64,000 nt of DNA, taken from the NCBI GenBank assembly GCA_045544035.1, contig JAZPYE010000002.1, positions 1-64,000 of the forward strand, given 5' to 3'. Under the pieces are notes generated by a model. That model searched no databases and had not been told where the DNA came from. It saw only the letters and a program-made list of their open reading frames with translations. Positions 23,001 to 32,200 of this stretch are shown here, in pieces. A program made the translations under genes and the position numbers. The stretch is from SIG587 sp045544035. Lineage in GTDB: Bacteria; Bacillota; Clostridia; Oscillospirales; Acutalibacteraceae. The stretch's first letter is position 1. Every line of letters begins with the position of its first letter.

Positions 23001-24009
23001 GACTATTTCCGCAAAGCTGACCTGTTCACTGACCTGCCTTTTCACCCTTGGTAACGCCATCATTTTTTTACCCAAAGGTGCCGGTGGCGGTGGTGCCCTT
23101 TTAGGACTGATTTTAAGCTTTGCCGTGGGCTTTATAATGTTGCCTATCTTTAGAAGTTTTGACTATGTAACCTTTTTTTCTAAAAAATCAGGGAAAATTG
23201 GCGCCATTTTTTTGTGCCTTTTTGCACTGATTTGCGCCATAAATTCGGCAGGAGATTTTTCTCTTGTTGCAAACAAGAAAATTTTAAATAATGAAAACTA
23301 TTTTATCTTTTCTCTTATTTTTTCTTCTCTTGTCTTTTTACTTTTAAGGGCGCAAAAGCAGGTTATCTTTAAAATCAGTTTAATCTTTTTGGTTCTAATA
23401 ATTTTTTCACAGCTAGTGCTTTTCCTACTTTCGGCAAATCAGTTTAACCTTAATAATTTAAAGGAACTCAAATTTTCGGGTGCTTTTACCGGTGGGCTTT
23501 TCTTTTTTTCAAAAAGCATTGCTCCAACACTGCTTTTGCCCTTTATTATAAAGCCTGAAAAAAGCACTCCAAGGGGTGTTGCCCTTGGAATGCTTTTCGC
23601 CATTTTACTGATTTTGTTTCCCCTTTTACAGGTCATTTTAATTTTCGGTTTTCCCTACGGTGCAAGCCTTGATTTTGCTTTTTTATCGGTTTTAGACACC
23701 GTTTCTTTGGGGCTTAAATTCAGTCGCCTTGAAGGGCTTGCATATATCATTTTCTTTTTCGGCGCGCTGATTAAGTGTGCTGTGTGCCTTATTTGCGCAA
23801 AAGAAATTTTAAACCTTGCCTTTAAAAAGCCCATAAAGCACCTGCCGCTTGTTCTTTCAATAATTCTTTTTATAGTAATAATTTTAAGCTGGACAGTTAT
23901 AAAATTCGGCGCTCTTTTTAATTTGATTATTGCTATTTCGGCTCTTATCTTTATCCTTGCGGCTGTCCTTTTAAAAAGTCGTACTCATTTCCAATGTAAA
24001 ACCAAGTAA
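22993..24009 (+). CDS. GerB-type spore germination permease
   Basis: The 338-residue integral membrane protein has about ten hydrophobic helices (from LTCSLTCLFTLGNAIIFLPKG onward) and belongs to the amino acid-polyamine-organocation superfamily's spore germination branch, which forms the channel or transporter part of germinant receptors. It completes an A-C-B receptor operon on one transcript with overlapping starts. The final 59 bp overlap in antisense with the end of the peptidoglycan-binding gene on the minus strand. Confidence 0.86.
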   Translation: MNKTISAKLTCSLTCLFTLGNAIIFLPKGAGGGGALLGLILSFAVGFIMLPIFRSFDYVTFFSKKSGKIGAIFLCLFALICAINSAGDFSLVANKKILNNENYFIFSLIFSSLVFLLLRAQKQVIFKISLIFLVLIIFSQLVLFLLSANQFNLNNLKELKFSGAFTGGLFFFSKSIAPTLLLPFIIKPEKSTPRGVALGMLFAILLILFPLLQVILIFGFPYGASLDFAFLSVLDTVSLGLKFSRLEGLAYIIFFFGALIKCAVCLICAKEILNLAFKKPIKHLPLVLSIILFIVIILSWTVIKFGALFNLIIAISALIFILAAVLLKSRTHFQCKTK

Positions 24010-25312
24010 CAGGACCAACGGCGCCCGTTGGGTCAAGACCATAAAGACTTTGAAATGTTCTGACAGCTTCGGCCGTTGCAGGGCCAAAAATTCCATCCAC
24101 CGAAATTTTGGGGATTTGGGGAATGTTATCGGCAATGAAGGATAGATAGGTTTGCAAATCTCTCACATCTTCATTTTGCAAACCCTCTGACAAAAAGTAA
24201 CCAGGGTACGCCTTAGCAAGACCACTGCTGTAATCGGCAGGCAAGGAACTTCTTGTGTCATTATAAACCGAGCGCAGCTTGTTCCAGGTTGCTTCATCCA
24301 CAATCCCTGTCACATTAAGTCCGTAAAAGGTTTGAAAATTACGCACGGCATTTTCGGTGTTCGCGCCAAAGACCGAGTCAATAGGGAACACATTAAGTGA
24401 CGGATTAAAATATGCGATAACATTAAGGTAATACTGGATTGTTGTAACCTCAATGCCGCTATCCCCCGTTCTAATATCGCTGCCAAAAGGAACACTCGCT
24501 TCATCAATTGTAACACCAAGGCTATCAAGCTCGGCAAGGCGTTTTACACCCACATAATACCGCTTTATTTTATACCAGGTGGCTGAATCCACCACGCCTG
24601 TGACGGGCAGAAAAAAGACCTCCTGAAATTTTCGCACGGCGTTTTCGGTTTGCACATTAAAAATTCCGTTTAGCTCACTAATTCTCGGTATTGCGGGATA
24701 GTTCCTTGCTATGGCGTTTAGCTGCACCTGCAAAATGCTCACATCGTTTCCCGCATCTCCAAGGCGAAGCGGAGTACCAGGGTAGGATGAATCAATGTCG
24801 GCAACGGGGACATTTTCAACAATGTTAATATCGTTGCCGTAATAATTTTGCAAAATGGCATAAGGCGTTAAGCCCTGCTCTGCAAGGGTTACTGTGCCCC
24901 ACTGTGAAAGACCATCACAGGTTGAGGTAGTGCCGTTGCAAAACTGCGTAAAAAGTGGCTCAACCGAGCCTTGCCGCACCACATAGCTGTCAAAAATCTC
25001 ATCAACAATTTGGGATATGTTCTCAAAAACGCTTCTATCCCGAACAAAGGCCTGGTCAAAGGCGGTTGTGTTGGTTATATCAAAATCGTAGCCACGGGAG
25101 GGATACCACTCGGTGTAAATTCGGTTAAGGGCAAAGGAAATAATCGCATAAATGTTGGCTCTAAGCGCATTTTCGGGCCAGGTGGGATAAATTTCGCTGG
25201 ATGCCACATTTTTTATATATTCGGTAAAGGGCAGGGTAATGTTTTCGGCGGTGGCGGTCGGGGCGCCAAGGTGCACCGTTATCTCCTCGGGAATTTTAGG
25301 GTTTAAAATCAT
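23951..25312 (-). CDS. Spore-associated protein with three peptidoglycan-binding domains
   Basis: The 453-residue protein has an N-terminal domain (residues about 1-150, with LRANIYAIISFALNRIYTEWYPSRGYDFDI, similar to SpoIID-type or cortex-linked proteins) and three PG_binding_1 repeats (about 180-255, 285-345 and 385-445; motifs VRKFQEVF, VRNFQTFYGL, VRTFQSLYGL). There is no signal peptide. Such proteins occur with germination or cortex-lysis genes in Clostridia. It begins 9 nt after the preceding gene with GAGGTGATG as ribosome site. The convergent 3' overlap with gerB is 59 bp. Confidence 0.78.
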   Translation of the reverse strand: MILNPKIPEEITVHLGAPTATAENITLPFTEYIKNVASSEIYPTWPENALRANIYAIISFALNRIYTEWYPSRGYDFDITNTTAFDQAFVRDRSVFENISQIVDEIFDSYVVRQGSVEPLFTQFCNGTTSTCDGLSQWGTVTLAEQGLTPYAILQNYYGNDINIVENVPVADIDSSYPGTPLRLGDAGNDVSILQVQLNAIARNYPAIPRISELNGIFNVQTENAVRKFQEVFFLPVTGVVDSATWYKIKRYYVGVKRLAELDSLGVTIDEASVPFGSDIRTGDSGIEVTTIQYYLNVIAYFNPSLNVFPIDSVFGANTENAVRNFQTFYGLNVTGIVDEATWNKLRSVYNDTRSSLPADYSSGLAKAYPGYFLSEGLQNEDVRDLQTYLSFIADNIPQIPKISVDGIFGPATAEAVRTFQSLYGLDPTGAVGPVTWFYIGNEYDFLKGQPQG

Positions 25313-25321
25313 TTCATCACC

Positions 25322-25810
25322 TCAAAGCTCATATGTGTTTTGTGTGTCGTAATTTGTGCCACTGCTTCCGTTTGCCGCCGAATTCGACAGCATATCAACC
25401 GTTTGCAGGGAGGTTACACCATCAAAAATCGGCACCGAATTTATTCTTGTTGTTTTAAAGCCAGACCTTGCAGCCTCAATGTCATAAAGGCTGAAGGTGG
25501 CGGTACCGCTCTCACTTGGAGACTCCGACAAAATACGGCGCGGAGCAGGAAGTGACAGCACGGCTGTGTGACCATTTTCATCTGTTCTAAGCGTGGAAAC
25601 AAGGACACCACTTTCATTTTCATAAACCTTTATCTCGCCGCCGCTTAAGGGGAATGCCCCTCTCGCAGTTGTTAAAATCACAATAAGGTTCCCCTGCCCC
25701 GAGCTACTGTCATCGGTAGGATATTGGGGCAAAGGGGCGGCTGTCATAACACTTTTTGAATACATTTCAAGCATTTCATTTTTATAATCATCAATTGATT
25801 TTTTAGTCAT
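25322..25810 (-). CDS. Hypothetical protein with a carboxypeptidase regulatory-like domain
   Basis: 162 residues; not recognised as a named family. Residues about 38-130 (GNLIVILTTARGAFPLSGGEIKVYE...LRTDENGHTAVLSLPAP, DIEAARSGFKTTRINSVPIF) look like a transthyretin-like/carboxypeptidase-regulatory beta-sandwich, and the ends are low complexity (NSAANGSSGTNYDTQN). It precedes and is coupled to the peptidoglycan-binding protein, so a spore-surface role is plausible. The start at ATG 25810 uses GAGAGGGTG, which lies in the 3' arm of a terminator hairpin. The longer ATG inside the hairpin has no ribosome site. Confidence 0.62.
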   Translation of the reverse strand: MTKKSIDDYKNEMLEMYSKSVMTAAPLPQYPTDDSSSGQGNLIVILTTARGAFPLSGGEIKVYENESGVLVSTLRTDENGHTAVLSLPAPRRILSESPSESGTATFSLYDIEAARSGFKTTRINSVPIFDGVTSLQTVDMLSNSAANGSSGTNYDTQNTYEL

Positions 25811-25850
25811 AAAAAAACACCCTCTCATACCAAGGTATGAAAGGGTGTTT
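25811..25850 (-). terminator. Terminator hairpin embedding a ribosome site
   Basis: On the minus strand AAACACCCT-TCATACC pairs with GGTATGA-AGGGTGTTT (one mismatch) and TTTTTTT follows, ending the AI-2E permease transcript. The same 3' arm is the only Shine-Dalgarno (25818-25826) of the next gene and the T-run is its spacer. Confidence 0.82.
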
Positions 25851-25862
25851 CATTTTGTTATT

Positions 25863-26975
25863 CTACTGCGATTTTGACTTCTTTCTCACATCTTCCTGCA
25901 CAATATAATAAATTGTTGCAGCTGTGGGAACACCGAGAAGCATTCCGAGAACGCCCATTATTCCACCGCCAATGGTAACTGCGGCAAGAATCCAAATTGC
26001 GGGAAGCCCCATTTTAGAGCCCACAACCTTTGGATAAATAAGGTTACCCTCGATTTGTTGTAAAACAATGATGAAAATGAGAAATATGAGTGCCTTTATG
26101 GGTGAGACCATTAAGATTAAGAACGCGCCCACAATGGCACCAATGTAGGCGCCTGCAATAGGGATAAGCGCAGTAAACGCAATAAGAGCGCTTATCATGG
26201 GAGCATAAGGAAGCCTTAAAATAAACATACCCACCATACAAAGTACACCTAGAATCAGCGCCTCAATGCACTGACCAGAAATGTAGTTGTGAAAGCATCT
26301 ATTAGCAATGCTCAGAACATACTGAATTTTGTCAAACCAGCTGCTTTTAAGATAAATTCCCATGGTGCGGTTAATCTGCTCGCCAAGCTTTTCCTTTGAG
26401 AAAAGAATGTAACCCGAGAAAATAATGCTTAAAAAAGCGGTAACAACCCCCGAGAAAACCGAGGTTACAATGTTAACTGCAACACCCAAAACATCACCAA
26501 ACCCGCCTGTAACTGCCGAAACAATCTTATCAATTTGGGTTTTGAAATCAATGGCTGAAAGCACACTGATAACATCATCGGAAAGAATTTCGGTTTTATC
26601 AAACCAAGCAATGGTATTTTGAAGGGCTGTGGGCAGCTGCTGAATAAGCATTTCGATTGCCGAAATGAGCTGAGGCAAAATGAGCCATAAAACAATCGAA
26701 ATAATTGCTGCAAGAGTTAAAAAGGCAAGTAAAATTGAAACGGGCCTTTTAATGGTTATAAAAAATTTCTTTTTTGGGCTCTTGAAAATATGTCGCTCGT
26801 AAAAGTTCATTAGTATGTTAAGAACAAAGGCAATGGCGCAACCTATAAAAATTGGTGAAGCAGCGCCTAAAATCTTAACTAAAATGTTGCCTAGCCCCGG
26901 CAAAAAAGAAATGCACAAATAAAAGACAAGTGCAGTAACCCCAACCCTGAAACAGGTTTTCCAATCAATCTTCAT
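25863..26975 (-). CDS. AI-2E family (PerM/YtvI-like) membrane transporter
   Basis: The 370-residue protein has about eight membrane helices with the family's central hydrophobic duplication (LGNILVKILGAASPIFIGCAIAFVLN, YILFSKEKLGEQI, AFTALIPIAGAYIGAIVGAFLI). Members export or import small molecules, including autoinducer 2, or act as Na/H antiporters; YtvI of Bacillus is sporulation-linked. The start is ATG 26975 with GGAG six nt upstream; it overlaps the end of the upstream peptidase-like gene by 11 nt, so the HprK-like, S26-like and transporter genes form one operon. Confidence 0.85.
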   Translation of the reverse strand: MKIDWKTCFRVGVTALVFYLCISFLPGLGNILVKILGAASPIFIGCAIAFVLNILMNFYERHIFKSPKKKFFITIKRPVSILLAFLTLAAIISIVLWLILPQLISAIEMLIQQLPTALQNTIAWFDKTEILSDDVISVLSAIDFKTQIDKIVSAVTGGFGDVLGVAVNIVTSVFSGVVTAFLSIIFSGYILFSKEKLGEQINRTMGIYLKSSWFDKIQYVLSIANRCFHNYISGQCIEALILGVLCMVGMFILRLPYAPMISALIAFTALIPIAGAYIGAIVGAFLILMVSPIKALIFLIFIIVLQQIEGNLIYPKVVGSKMGLPAIWILAAVTIGGGIMGVLGMLLGVPTAATIYYIVQEDVRKKSKSQ

Positions 26976-27447
26976 TTTTATCTCCAATAAATTTATTTTT
27001 TATCTTTGAAAGGCGATTTCTGACCCTCGCCCAATTCTTTTTAATAAACTTAGAAAACGGATTGCTTATAAAAAAAACATAAAGTTTAAAGAAAAAACTG
27101 CCACATTCAATTTCTTTACCGTTTTTGTTAACCGAAACTAAAATGCCGATGATTTGCTCATCTCTAATTCCCTTTTCGTTTGCATACTGATTATCCCCCG
27201 ACATTACATAGCTATCTGGCATAACCTTTATAACTCTGTGAAGCACAAAACCGCCGTTTTCCCTGCGATAAAGGCAGGCATCATATTTTTTAAGTCTGCC
27301 TTCGGGCTTTTTAATGGTGACACTGTCACTGCCGCCGATAATGACAGGCTGCATGCTTACTCCCTCGGGAATAAAGGTGACCTTGCCATCTGCCTTCAGC
27401 ATTTCCTCAATAACAGGCAGCATTTCGCTTAAATGAAATTTAGGCAT
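26965..27447 (-). CDS. S24/S26-like signal peptidase domain protein
   Basis: The 160-residue protein carries the S26 nucleophile motif G29-V-S31-M-Q-P and an H70-R-V box (GGFVLHRVIKV) together with MSGDNQ. The base is His rather than Lys, as in the SipW/ER-type signal peptidases. A C-terminal hydrophobic stretch (FFFKLYVFFISNPF) could anchor it. It overlaps the HprK-like gene by 8 nt. S26-like proteins in such pairs are found in peptide-modification (RiPP) and capsule contexts; no precursor peptide is obvious here, so substrate is unknown. Confidence 0.7.
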   Translation of the reverse strand: MPKFHLSEMLPVIEEMLKADGKVTFIPEGVSMQPVIIGGSDSVTIKKPEGRLKKYDACLYRRENGGFVLHRVIKVMPDSYVMSGDNQYANEKGIRDEQIIGILVSVNKNGKEIECGSFFFKLYVFFISNPFSKFIKKNWARVRNRLSKIKNKFIGDKNED

Positions 27448-28159
27448 TGTTTTCTGTCCTTTTCATTGTGTTGTAGGAAAGCAGTGCGGCTTGCCTACTT
27501 ATGTTACAGCCCATTTTATAAACGGGAACATTTGAGAGAATGTCATCAAGAAGTTTTAAAAACTTATCAAGTTTATCTTCACTTAGCCGATGAATTGTTT
27601 GCCTTAAAATAGGCACAATTGCCTCCTCGGCTGAAATTCTTTCTATAACATTTTCCTCACTTCTGTGAATGAGGCAAATTCCACCCAGCTTTACCTTTTC
27701 GTTTTTACTCAAATCCTCCTTGCCGCTAAAAGGAGTGCCGTAAACAAAAAGCTCGTTATTTACTTTTCTTATTGCAGGCTTATCATCATTTATGATATAG
27801 GTGCCATCAATATGCTCACACCAAAGGTGGGTGTGGGTTGATTTGCCTGTGCCTGAATCGGCCGAGAAAAGGTAGGCATAACCATCCTTCACAACACCCG
27901 AGGCATGCAGCATTATTCCACCGAAATCAATAAGCTGTGTATAAAAAAAGCTGCCCGCACTAAGATATTCCGCAATTTCTTCGGTCAAATTCGGATAGCG
28001 TTTTAAAATCCCTACAATTTGTCTTTCAGAAACCCTCACAGTAATATCAGGTGCACTATTAAGTTGTGAGCTATCCTCATAAGGAACACACTGCTTTAAA
28101 AGCCTTTCGCTTTTAACATCAATGTCAACCTGCAAATCGGCAATTTTAAGTCTTTTCAT
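27440..28159 (-). CDS. HPr kinase/phosphorylase C-terminal-like (SerK-like) ATPase
   Basis: The 239-residue protein has a Walker A P-loop SADSGTGKSTHT at residues 99-110 preceded by GGIMLHASGVV, and IINDDKPAIRK, the pattern of HPr-kinase-like proteins associated with PqqD/RiPP clusters and polysaccharide genes rather than of true HprK, which is encoded separately at 35499-36461. The first gene of an operon with the S26-like peptidase and the AI-2E family permease. It probably phosphorylates or binds a partner; the target is unknown. Confidence 0.72.
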   Translation of the reverse strand: MKRLKIADLQVDIDVKSERLLKQCVPYEDSSQLNSAPDITVRVSERQIVGILKRYPNLTEEIAEYLSAGSFFYTQLIDFGGIMLHASGVVKDGYAYLFSADSGTGKSTHTHLWCEHIDGTYIINDDKPAIRKVNNELFVYGTPFSGKEDLSKNEKVKLGGICLIHRSEENVIERISAEEAIVPILRQTIHRLSEDKLDKFLKLLDDILSNVPVYKMGCNISRQAALLSYNTMKRTENNA

Positions 28160-28174
28160 CTATTACCTTTTCCT

Positions 28175-28221
28175 CAAAAAATAACAAAATGCGGCAACTA
28201 AATTTTTAAAGTCGCCGCATT
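28175..28221 (-). terminator. Terminator of the hprK-pfkA operon
   Basis: Minus-strand AATGCGGCGACT and AGTTGCCGCATT pair (one G.T) around about nine nt, followed by TTGTTATTTTTT. It lies just past the pfkA stop at 28231. Confidence 0.85.
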
Positions 28222-28230
28222 ACTTTTTAA

Positions 28231-29196
28231 TTAGATGGAAATTTCATGAGCAATATCGTACAACTCGTGATCAAATTTTCTTTCCATTGAAAGAGCTTCG
28301 TAAATATCGAAGTCAACAATTTTATTGTCGGTGAAGGAGATAACGCGGTTACCGATGCCCTGAACAAGAAGTTCAACGGCGGCATAACCCATTCGGCTTG
28401 CCATAACACGGTCGCGAACGGTGGGTCTTCCTCCACGCTGAACGTGGCCGAGAACCGTTGCACGGGTTTCGATGCCGGTTTTGTCCTCAATTTCTTTGGC
28501 AATGTATTTTACCTTGCCAACGCCCTCGGCAACAATGATGATAAAGTGCTTTTTGCCGGTTTTCTTGGCCCTCAGCATTTTTTCAACGATTTTATCCACA
28601 CTATATTCAACCTCAGGAACAAGGATAGCAGCCGCACCTACGGCAATGCCTGTTCTGAGTGCTAAATAGCCTGCACCTCTTCCCATAACCTCAACAACAC
28701 TGCAACGGGCATGGGACTGCGCGGTGTCGCGCAAGCGGTCAACCATTTCCATCGCGGTGTTCATCGCGGTGTCGAATCCAATGGTGTAATCGGTTGAGGA
28801 AATATCATTATCAATGGTTGCAGGAATACCAACGCAGGGAACACCGTGCAAGGACAGGTCACGAGCGCCACGGAAGGTTCCGTCACCACCAATGGTAACA
28901 ATGCCGTCAATACCGTGTTTTTTACAGGTTTCAACCGCTTTCATAATGCCCTCTTCAGTTTTGAATTCGGGGCAGCGTGAGCTGTAAAGCACTGTGCCGC
29001 CTCTATGAATGATTTCAGAAACGGAACGCAGGTTAAAATCAATAATTTCACCATTTATAAGGCCGGTGTAACCACCCACAATACCAACAACCTCAATGCC
29101 CTTGCTAAGAGCAGCACGAACAACGGCACGAACAGCCGCATTCATTCCCGGGGCGTCACCACCGCTTGTTAAAACACCAATTTTTTTAATACTCAT
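28231..29196 (-). CDS. pfkA: ATP-dependent 6-phosphofructokinase
   Basis: PfkA phosphorylates fructose 6-phosphate in the committed step of glycolysis. The 321-residue protein begins MSIKKIGVLTSGGDAPGMNAAVR, with GGDGTFRGA for ATP, PATIDNDI and FDTAMN for the substrate aspartate, and VLGHVQRGG. ATG 29196 is chosen because TTGGAGTGA lies upstream; a longer in-frame start exists but has no ribosome site. It follows dnaE by 55 nt and is the last gene of the hprK-to-pfkA run. Confidence 0.96.
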   Translation of the reverse strand: MSIKKIGVLTSGGDAPGMNAAVRAVVRAALSKGIEVVGIVGGYTGLINGEIIDFNLRSVSEIIHRGGTVLYSSRCPEFKTEEGIMKAVETCKKHGIDGIVTIGGDGTFRGARDLSLHGVPCVGIPATIDNDISSTDYTIGFDTAMNTAMEMVDRLRDTAQSHARCSVVEVMGRGAGYLALRTGIAVGAAAILVPEVEYSVDKIVEKMLRAKKTGKKHFIIIVAEGVGKVKYIAKEIEDKTGIETRATVLGHVQRGGRPTVRDRVMASRMGYAAVELLVQGIGNRVISFTDNKIVDFDIYEALSMERKFDHELYDIAHEISI

Positions 29197-29251
29197 TTTA
29201 ATATCACTCCAAGGAAATCGCAATAGAATTATTATATACTATAATTCTTAA

Positions 29252-32200
29252 TTATTCAACTGATTTTACATTATTTTTTCCAATTATTTCGGCAATTTTT
29301 TCTTTTTTAGGGTCATTTGTGCCGAGCCACATATTTTTTGGGGCCGAAAAACGCTTGTTATCCTCCACGCTGTAAATAAAAACCGGCACATTCCCATTTG
29401 AATTTTGCAAAACTGCCTTCACCTTTTCAAAGTCGGGGCAGGTCATATTTTGAACCCTCAAATAAACACCGCTTTTTATTTTCTTTTGCTCGGCCCCAAT
29501 TACCGCAAGGTTTTCGGGAACTGGCTCAAGCTTTTCGCAAATAAGTTCTCTCACCCTTTCATCGGAATCGCTGACCTTGGCCGTTAAAATAACCGGCCTT
29601 TGCTCAACCAAAAGTGGCCTAAACTCATTATAAATCTTTGAAAAGCAGGTGACCGAAATGCTTCCCGTAACATCCTCTGCCGTGGCGGAGGCAAGAATAT
29701 TTTTATTCTTAAGGGTTCTAACCTTGATGGAGGAAAGCATTACAAGCGCCCTTACCCTTTTATTATCAGCATTTTCATCACCGATAATCTCACTGACGGT
29801 GAGCATACCCATTTTTTTGGGAAGGCCCTCAAATTTTGCCATTGGGTGGCCTGTGAGATAAAGCCCCGTGGCCTCCTTTTCCATCATAAGCAACTGTGAA
29901 TCGGGAAGTTCTTCTAAAAGGGGGAACTTAAATTCACATAATTTGCTTTCTGTGTCGGAAAACAAATCCATTTGACCGCCCGATGTGAAACGGCGCTCGT
30001 TATCAACGGCTTCGATAATTGCATCCATAGTAAAAAGCATTTGGCGGCGGTTGGCACCAAGGCCATCCAACGCACCGCTTTTTATAAGGCCTTCAAGGGC
30101 GCGGCGGTTAAATTCACGGGAGGAATTTCGAACACAAAAATCATAAGGTGAAACATATTTCCCCCCTGATTTTCTCTCGGAAATTAACCTTTCAATAACG
30201 GCTCGGCCCAGGTTTTTAACGGCTAAAAGGCCAAAACGAATGCCATCGTTTGTTGCCGTAAATGACTCATTGCTTTCGTTGACGCTGGGCGGCAAAATTT
30301 TGATGCCCATACGTTTACATTCGGCGGTGTATTCCCCCACCTTATCGGCATTATCTAAAACACTTGTTAAAAGAGCCGCCATATATTCTTTAGGATAGTG
30401 GCACTTAAGATAGGCCGTTCTATAGGCTACCACAGCATAGGCGGCGGCGTGGGATTTATTAAAGGCATAGGAGGAAAACGCCGACATATCCTCAAAAATT
30501 TGTTTTGCGGCGGATTCACTGACTCCGCGTTTTACGGCACCCTCGCACAAAACGTTGCCCTTTTCATCCTTTTCACCGTAAATAAAGGCTTTTCTTTCCT
30601 TTTCCATTACCTCGTGCTTCTTTTTGGACATAGCACGGCGAACAATATCGGCCCTTGCCATTGAATAACCTGCAAGACTAACGCAAATTTGCATAACCTG
30701 CTCCTGATAAACAATGCAGCCATAGGTAACCTTTAAAATAGGCTCTAAAAGTGGAGTAAGATAGGTTACATCGGAACTGTTATAACGGTTGTGGATGTAC
30801 CTTGGAATTGAATCCATAGGACCTGGGCGGTAAAGCGAAATAATCGCAATTAAATCCTCTATGTTTTGAGGCTTAAAGGAACGCAGGGTGTTCTTCATTC
30901 CGCCCGATTCAAACTGAAAAACGCCATCGGTAAGGCCCTTGCCGAAAAGTTCAAGGGTCACTTTATCATCCATAGGAATTTTTTCTATGTCAAGGAACAC
31001 ACCTCTTGCCTCAAGGGCCTTTAAGGTGTCATCAATAACGGTAAGGTTGCGAAGTCCCAAAAAGTCCATTTTAAGAAGCCCCAATTCATCAAGGGCGGTC
31101 ATTGTGTACTGTGTTACAACCGAATCATCATTTTTAGAAAGGGGAACATACTCACTAACCTTTTTATCACAAATAACCACACCTGCCGCGTGGGTGGAGG
31201 CATGGCGAGGCATACCCTCAACCTTCATTGCCATATTAAGAAGGGTTTTAACCTGCTCATCAAAATCATAAAGATTTTTTAAATCCTTAGAAATTTCAAG
31301 AGCCTTTGCAATGGTCATTCCAACGCTGTAAGGAATAAGCTTTGCAACCTTATCGCAAAGGCTATATGGCACATCCATCACCCTGCCAACATCACGAACC
31401 GCCGCCCTTGCAGCCATTGTTCCAAAGGTTACAATCTGCGCCACATGGTCGGCACCGTATTTTTCAATTACATAATCAATAACTTCACTTCGCCTTACAT
31501 AGCAAAAATCAATGTCGAAATCGGGCATTGAAACGCGCTCAGGGTTTAAAAAACGTTCGAAAAGAAGGTCATATTTAACGGGGTCAACACCTGTAATGCC
31601 AATGCAATAGGCCGCAAGGCTACCGGCTCCCGAGCCTCTGCCCGGGCCCACGGGGATGCCCTTTTTCTTAGCGAAATTAACAAAATCCTGAACAATTAAA
31701 TAATAATCCACATATCCCATTTTAGAGATAACATCAATCTCATAGTCAAGGCGGTCAAGCACCCTTTTTTCGGGATTATCACCGTAAATTTTGTAAAGAC
31801 CCTCGTAGCATTTATTTCTGAAATACTCCTTGTGGTCAACATTTCCGATATCAAAAACAGGAAGTTTTATTTTACCAAACTCAAATTCCACATTACAGCG
31901 CTGGGCAATTTTAACCGTGTTCTCCAAAGCTTCTGGAACATTGCCGAAAAGCTGCGCCATTTCTTCGGTAGATTTGAGATAAAATTCATCAGTTTCAAAG
32001 GAAAGACCGTTTTCTTCGCTTAGCTTTTTACCGGTTTGCACGCAAATGAGCACCTTTTGCATTTCGCTGTCTTCTTTGTCAACATAATGCACATCGTTAG
32101 TGGCAACAAGACCTATTCCAGTTTCCCTTGCAATGCGAAGGATTTGAGGGTTAATTCTTTGCTGTTCGGCAAGGCCGTGGTCTTGCAGTTCTAAAAAGAA

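Noticed and set aside
27440..28159. Second true HPr kinase
   Set aside because: Lacks the HprK N-terminal domain and PGRNLA signature; the genuine hprK is at 35499-36461.
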